Shown in pieces: positions 50,428 through 53,029 of a DNA stretch of 53,029 nt (within the stretch, counting starts at the first letter, position 1; the number at the start of each line of letters is the position of its first letter). The notes under the pieces were generated by a model. It was not told the DNA's origin. It made no database searches and saw only the letters and a program-made list of their open reading frames with translations. Location of the stretch: the IMG/VR virus record IMGVR_UViG_3300044451_000119, positions 1 through 53,029 of that record, one strand, 5' to 3'. Origin of the DNA: a virus. Made by a program: the position numbers and the translations under genes.

Positions 50428-51197
50428 CAGATAATACGAGTTTTTTCATGACCGACACGAATGCGAGGATCACACCAGGTCTCAATACCCAGTTCCTTTG
50501 CATCTAAACAGAAGCTCACGTCTTCGCCACACATGTCTTGAACTGCACCAGACTCAAACTGTTGCATCTTTGGAGCAAACCAAGGATACTCCATACGTTC
50601 AAATACACCATTCTTAATCATGACCCAACCAAAACCAGTGTAGTCCGCAATGAAAGGTTTCTTACGCTTTGCCATCGATTCCACAGTTTCGTGATTCATC
50701 ACACCACCGTTCTTACGAAACTCTTCTTCCTCTAACCAATGAGCAACAGAGGTTGTATGACCGTCTTCGGTTGCATACCAACCACATGCAATCTCACGTT
50801 CTTCACCACTTTCAGGAACTGCAAGATCACACAGTTGCCAGAATTTTTCAGTGTTGAATACAATGTCATTATCAATCCAAAGTTGATAATCGTATTCCAG
50901 TTTTCCATCCCAGGGAATTTGCTTCGGACCACGAAGAACATTTGCACCAAGAACTTTACAACGTGCAAAGTTCACCATGGATGAATAATCCTGAGAAATT
51001 TGAATACTCATTCCGTTTTGAACCATATCAAAACAGAGTTGTACAAAGTTTTTCAGAAATGTGTAAGAGCAACCACGACCAGGTAGGCAGAATACAATTC
51101 GCTTACCTTTCATTCGCTCTTTAATTGCAGCAATATCCCACTCGGGTGCCTTCTGTGCAAAGGGGGAGTTTGCTTTCACTACAAATCCTTTTGCCAT
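50427..51197 (-). CDS. glycosyltransferase-like protein (GT-A type, 256 residues)
   Basis: GKRIVFCLPGRGCSYTFLKN (residues 31-50) opens a nucleotide-binding-like fold; YDYQLWIDNDIVFNTEKFW (103-120) supplies a DxD-type motif (Asp109, Asp111) for metal and sugar nucleotide; DYTGFGWVMIKNGVFERMEY and GEDVSFCLDAKELGIETWCD-PRIRVGHEK near the C-terminus match the acceptor and catalytic region of GT-A enzymes. There is no membrane segment. It may modify virion proteins, host surface sugars or DNA; the sequence does not decide. It heads a tight operon with the 45- and 29-residue genes. Confidence 0.75.
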   Translation of the reverse strand: MAKGFVVKANSPFAQKAPEWDIAAIKERMKGKRIVFCLPGRGCSYTFLKNFVQLCFDMVQNGMSIQISQDYSSMVNFARCKVLGANVLRGPKQIPWDGKLEYDYQLWIDNDIVFNTEKFWQLCDLAVPESGEEREIACGWYATEDGHTTSVAHWLEEEEFRKNGGVMNHETVESMAKRKKPFIADYTGFGWVMIKNGVFERMEYPWFAPKMQQFESGAVQDMCGEDVSFCLDAKELGIETWCDPRIRVGHEKTRII

Positions 51198-51252
51198 AAG
51201 TAATTTCCTTTATTCAAGTTCAAGTTTACAGTAAATAGAATGATCTGTCAAT

Positions 51253-51423
51253 CTATGATGAGGCATTCACAATTTCAAAGTCGTCTGCAATATAATCGGT
51301 TTTTATTCCACTGATCGCTATCAATCCCTGAATTGTCAGCAGATTTTTCTCTGCTTCCTCTTTCGTTTTCAGATCGTCACAGAATATAACTCCTGTTGTT
51401 TTTGCTCGTATTTGATATGCCAT
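51253..51423 (-). CDS. small hypothetical protein (56 residues)
   Basis: MAYQIRAKTTGVIFCDDLKT is followed by a helix (KEEAEKNLLTIQGLIAISG) and a strand-like end (KTDYIADDFEIVNASS), a beta-alpha-beta pattern of a tiny folded protein. A GATAAATA-like variant (CATAAATA) lies 27 bases upstream. It is unrecognised. Confidence 0.55.
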   Translation of the reverse strand: MAYQIRAKTTGVIFCDDLKTKEEAEKNLLTIQGLIAISGIKTDYIADDFEIVNASS

Positions 51424-51450
51424 GAGGGTTGCATAATTTCACCTTGCATC

Positions 51451-51458
51451 TATTTATG
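51451..51458 (-). promoter_or_regulatory. late-type box (CATAAATA) upstream of the 56-residue gene
   Basis: The minus strand reads CATAAATAG, 27 bases before the ATG at 51423; it overlaps the stop of the 58-residue gene. Confidence 0.35.
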
Positions 51459-51630
51459 AGAATATCAGGTTGATCAACCGAACTGCTGCCCAACCTGTCA
51501 ATACACACACTGGATAACGTATCAGAGGATTCCAGAAGATCTGGCGAGGATATCGGCCGCACCAACCAGCTAACACGACTTTCCAAAAAGACCAATACGG
51601 TGAATTTTTTCTGCGAAATTTTTTTGCCAT
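51454..51630 (-). CDS. basic, Trp-rich mini-protein (58 residues)
   Basis: MAKKFRRKNSPYWSFWKVVL with AGWCGRYPRQIFWNPLIRYP and VCVLTGWAAVRLINLIFS. The N-terminus is strongly basic; residues 13-25 and 40-58 are hydrophobic with several Trp, suggesting membrane association in a positive-inside orientation. It is not recognised. Confidence 0.55.
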   Translation of the reverse strand: MAKKFRRKNSPYWSFWKVVLAGWCGRYPRQIFWNPLIRYPVCVLTGWAAVRLINLIFS

Positions 51631-51685
51631 AAGAGGGTTTTTGTGGTCGTTTTATATACTGGGAAATTTTTTTTGAGTCTGATAT

Positions 51686-51793
51686 TTAGAGGTCGATTTG
51701 GGTTCGTTGTAGGTTAGGGGAGGTTGGGATTTTTATAACCGCATCGCCCGCAAAAATATAAACGAACCCCCATAAAAACACTGCCAAAATCAC
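51686..51793 (-). CDS. possible mini membrane protein (35 residues, GTG start)
   Basis: From a GTG at 51793 the frame gives a hydrophobic segment (ILAVFLWGFVYIFAGDAVI) then KIPTSPNLQRTQIDL. There is no clear ribosome site, and the frame begins just after the terminator, so the evidence is only the membrane-like composition. The rest of 51631-51806 shows no other gene. Confidence 0.3.
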   Translation of the reverse strand: MILAVFLWGFVYIFAGDAVIKIPTSPNLQRTQIDL

Positions 51794-51806
51794 ATCATCT
51801 GCAAAA

Positions 51807-51842
51807 AGTGTCACGAACGATAACACATTCGTCCGTGACACT
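51807..51842 (-). terminator. strong intrinsic terminator after the 193-residue gene
   Basis: The minus strand has a 14-base-pair stem (AGTGTCACGGACGA pairing with TCGTTCGTGACACT, one G-U pair), an 8-base loop and then TTTTTGC. It starts 10 bases after the stop at 51852. It separates the right-hand G+C-rich genes from the late block. Confidence 0.85.
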
Positions 51843-51851
51843 CAGCATCAA

Positions 51852-52433
51852 TCAGGCGAGCACAAGTTCATCCAGATTCTCTACATCAATCTGATCAAAT
51901 TGCTCGGAGCGTGTAAAGTTCCGCACATCGCTAATATCAAAGAATAGGTCCACAGATTCGACCACACCGTTATACTGTGCCTGCAAGACTTCATTAACCT
52001 TGGTGCGAGACTTTGCAGACAGGACATCATCGAATCCGACAACATCTCCGCCCTTGTTAAAGCGAGGTGCAACACGGGGAAGAATACTCACAAAGAGAAC
52101 TTTCTCCATCTCAGCATTAGGAGCAAACATGATTCGCGCTGCTTCACCGATAGTGGTGTTCGCGTAGTTCTTGATATTTTTGTTGACATTGCTATTGATA
52201 GCTTTGGCAAGAATTGCAACCTTAAGTTGACCCTCACTGAAACCAGCAATGTCTACATCAAAAGTGCCGCCGAAACCATCAACGGACAACTGATATTCAT
52301 ATTCCCAGGTATATTCTGCCCACTCAGGATTCGAATTCAGAACTTCATCGAGCAGCACTTTGTGCAGTTCATCAGTACGCTTTGATGAACGTACATTTTG
52401 AAACGAAGTGATCAGAAAGTCGGAGATTTGCAT
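51852..52433 (-). CDS. hypothetical protein (193 residues)
   Basis: MQISDFLITSFQNVRSSKRT begins a helical N-terminus; residues 42-80 (TWEYEYQLSVDGFGGTFDVD, IAGFSEGQLKVAILAKAI) form a strand-rich core, followed by NKNIKNYANTTIGEAARIMF and VLFVSILPRVAPRFNKGGDV. The core recalls PD-(D/E)xK nucleases (Asp59/Asp61 then KVAILAK), but the acidic x-Lys position is Leu-Ala-Lys, so an active nuclease is not supported. Codon use is more G+C-rich than in the structural block, and a terminator follows. The function is unknown. Confidence 0.75.
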   Translation of the reverse strand: MQISDFLITSFQNVRSSKRTDELHKVLLDEVLNSNPEWAEYTWEYEYQLSVDGFGGTFDVDIAGFSEGQLKVAILAKAINSNVNKNIKNYANTTIGEAARIMFAPNAEMEKVLFVSILPRVAPRFNKGGDVVGFDDVLSAKSRTKVNEVLQAQYNGVVESVDLFFDISDVRNFTRSEQFDQIDVENLDELVLA

Positions 52434-52472
52434 TGGTTGATTATAAACGAAGAACGAATGAGTTAGTTATAC

Positions 52473-52664
52473 TCAGGAGTATAAAGGTCCGGAATAATCT
52501 GTATAAAGACCTGCAAGTTCAGCAGCAGAGAATCCATCAATGCCAGCAAGTTTGAAACACTCAGAACTGTGAGAGTTAAGTTGTGTATGACCTTTGACGA
52601 CATTAGTTGCAACCCAAATCGTCTCCTTAGTGTTGAGATCAGTTGCGATGTTGTAGAGTGCCAT
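52473..52664 (-). CDS. small hypothetical protein (63 residues)
   Basis: MALYNIATDLNTKETIWVAT then NVVKGHTQLNSHSSECFKLA and FSAAELAGLYTDYSGPLYS. It may be a compact beta-alpha protein. It is in the same direction and of similar codon style as its neighbours, 39 bases upstream of the 193-residue gene. It is not recognised. Confidence 0.6.
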   Translation of the reverse strand: MALYNIATDLNTKETIWVATNVVKGHTQLNSHSSECFKLAGIDGFSAAELAGLYTDYSGPLYS

Positions 52665-52751
52665 GAGAAAAAAGATAAGGTGAAAAGTGTTAACGAAGAA
52701 TCAAACGTGATGGCGAGGTGGTGCTTTTAATGTCATCACCAGGGCAGAAAT

Positions 52752-53029
52752 TCAGTTCAGGCGCATACCGGAGAAGAAAGGAACTTTATCTCCGTTGATA
52801 GTGATGAACCACTGGCCTTTCTGTTGGAAGACACGCTCACCATCACAGCCGTGTGCAGCAAGAATAGCATTCAGACGGGACTTGGTGGTAGCAGTTTTCC
52901 AACCACCATCAAACAACTCAATCCAAGTTTCACCGATACGAGCGATCAGATTGCCATGCAGGTAGACATCAGCGACATTGGTGCAGTTGATGACTTCGGT
53001 GTTGTCAAACTTGAAGTCAACACCGTTGG
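52752..53029 (-). CDS. hypothetical protein, C-terminal part (cut by right edge)
   Basis: An open frame of 91 codons enters from the right edge and ends TGA at 52752. It reads NGVDFKFDNTEVINCTNVAD, VYLHGNLIARIGETWIELFD, GWKTATTKSRLNAILAAHGC and QQKGQWFITINGDKVPFFSG. From memory a VYLHGNLIA...TKSRLNAL...KKGQWFV pattern recurs in cyanophage proteins of unknown function. The start lies outside the window. The DNA here is about 55% G+C in the line 52801-52860, against 30% at 45001-45060. Confidence 0.7.
   Translation of the reverse strand, partial: NGVDFKFDNTEVINCTNVADVYLHGNLIARIGETWIELFDGGWKTATTKSRLNAILAAHGCDGERVFQQKGQWFITINGDKVPFFSGMRLN

Noticed and set aside
51377-51595. Minus-strand open frame of 72 codons
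   Set aside because: It overlaps two better frames (51253-51423 and 51454-51630) that have ATG starts and plausible composition; this one is a shadow.
51852-52433. PD-(D/E)xK nuclease assignment for the 193-residue protein
   Set aside because: The position that should be Glu/Asp-x-Lys reads Leu-Ala-Lys, so the catalytic pattern is incomplete.
1-53029. tRNA genes and host-derived photosynthesis genes, often present in cyanophages
   Set aside because: No cloverleaf or psbA/psbD-like frame was seen by eye; a tRNA search program would be needed to be certain.

Overview
The window is a stretch of a T4-like cyanophage (a myovirus of marine Synechococcus or Prochlorococcus). The assignment rests on recognisable T4-type baseplate, neck, tail, packaging and head proteins in T4 order, combined with cyanophage-typical genes: a DUF4815 giant baseplate/fibre protein, a YHYH-domain giant gp7, an SNase-like nuclease, modular Cys/Lys-rich proteins, and a MAQTRKSLSG-type mini-protein. 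Every gene I accept lies on the minus strand, so transcription runs from high to low coordinates. No tRNA, rRNA, integrase, CRISPR array or photosynthesis gene was seen.

Read in the direction of transcription (right to left): (a) 53029-51850 holds small genes of unknown function in visibly more G+C-rich DNA, closed by a strong intrinsic terminator (51807-51842). (b) 51800-49139 holds small hypothetical genes and a glycosyltransferase-like gene. (c) 49090-31907 is the baseplate wedge block: gp25, gp6, a giant 4415-residue gp7-like protein and gp8. (d) 31900-21687 holds a 2916-residue DUF4815 protein, a coiled-coil protein, a protein with a von Willebrand A-like motif and its smaller paralogue; these sit where T4 has genes 9-12 and wac. 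(e) 21648-17939 holds the neck and tail-completion genes gp13, gp14, gp15 and the small terminase gp16. (f) 17946-8400 is an accessory island between gp16 and gp17: repeat-rich fibre-like proteins, coiled-coil proteins, a 633-residue multi-module Cys/Lys-rich protein, several mini-proteins, a duplicated motif and an SNase-like nuclease. (g) 8389-1 is gp17 (large terminase), gp18 (sheath), gp19 (tube), gp20 (portal), gp67, an extra structural protein, gp21 (prohead protease) and the start of the presumed gp22 scaffold, cut by the window edge.

Together the genes build the virion: head assembly (20, 67, 21, 22), DNA packaging (16, 17), neck and tail (13, 14, 15, 18, 19) and baseplate (25, 6, 7, 8). 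Many gene starts are preceded 15-50 bases upstream by a T4-late-type TATAAATA/NATAAATA box on the minus strand, as expected for a sigma-gp55/gp33/gp45-style late programme. Several gene pairs overlap by 1-4 bases (ATGA or TAATG), suggesting translational coupling.

The most interesting parts are the island between gp16 and gp17, where adjacent genes share small Cys/basic modules and one mini-protein starts with a sequence like a T4 capsid-targeting signal; the sharing of a GxGY repeat module among gp14, gp8, gp7 and the DUF4815 protein; the very large gp7; and the VWA-like motif in a structural-block protein.
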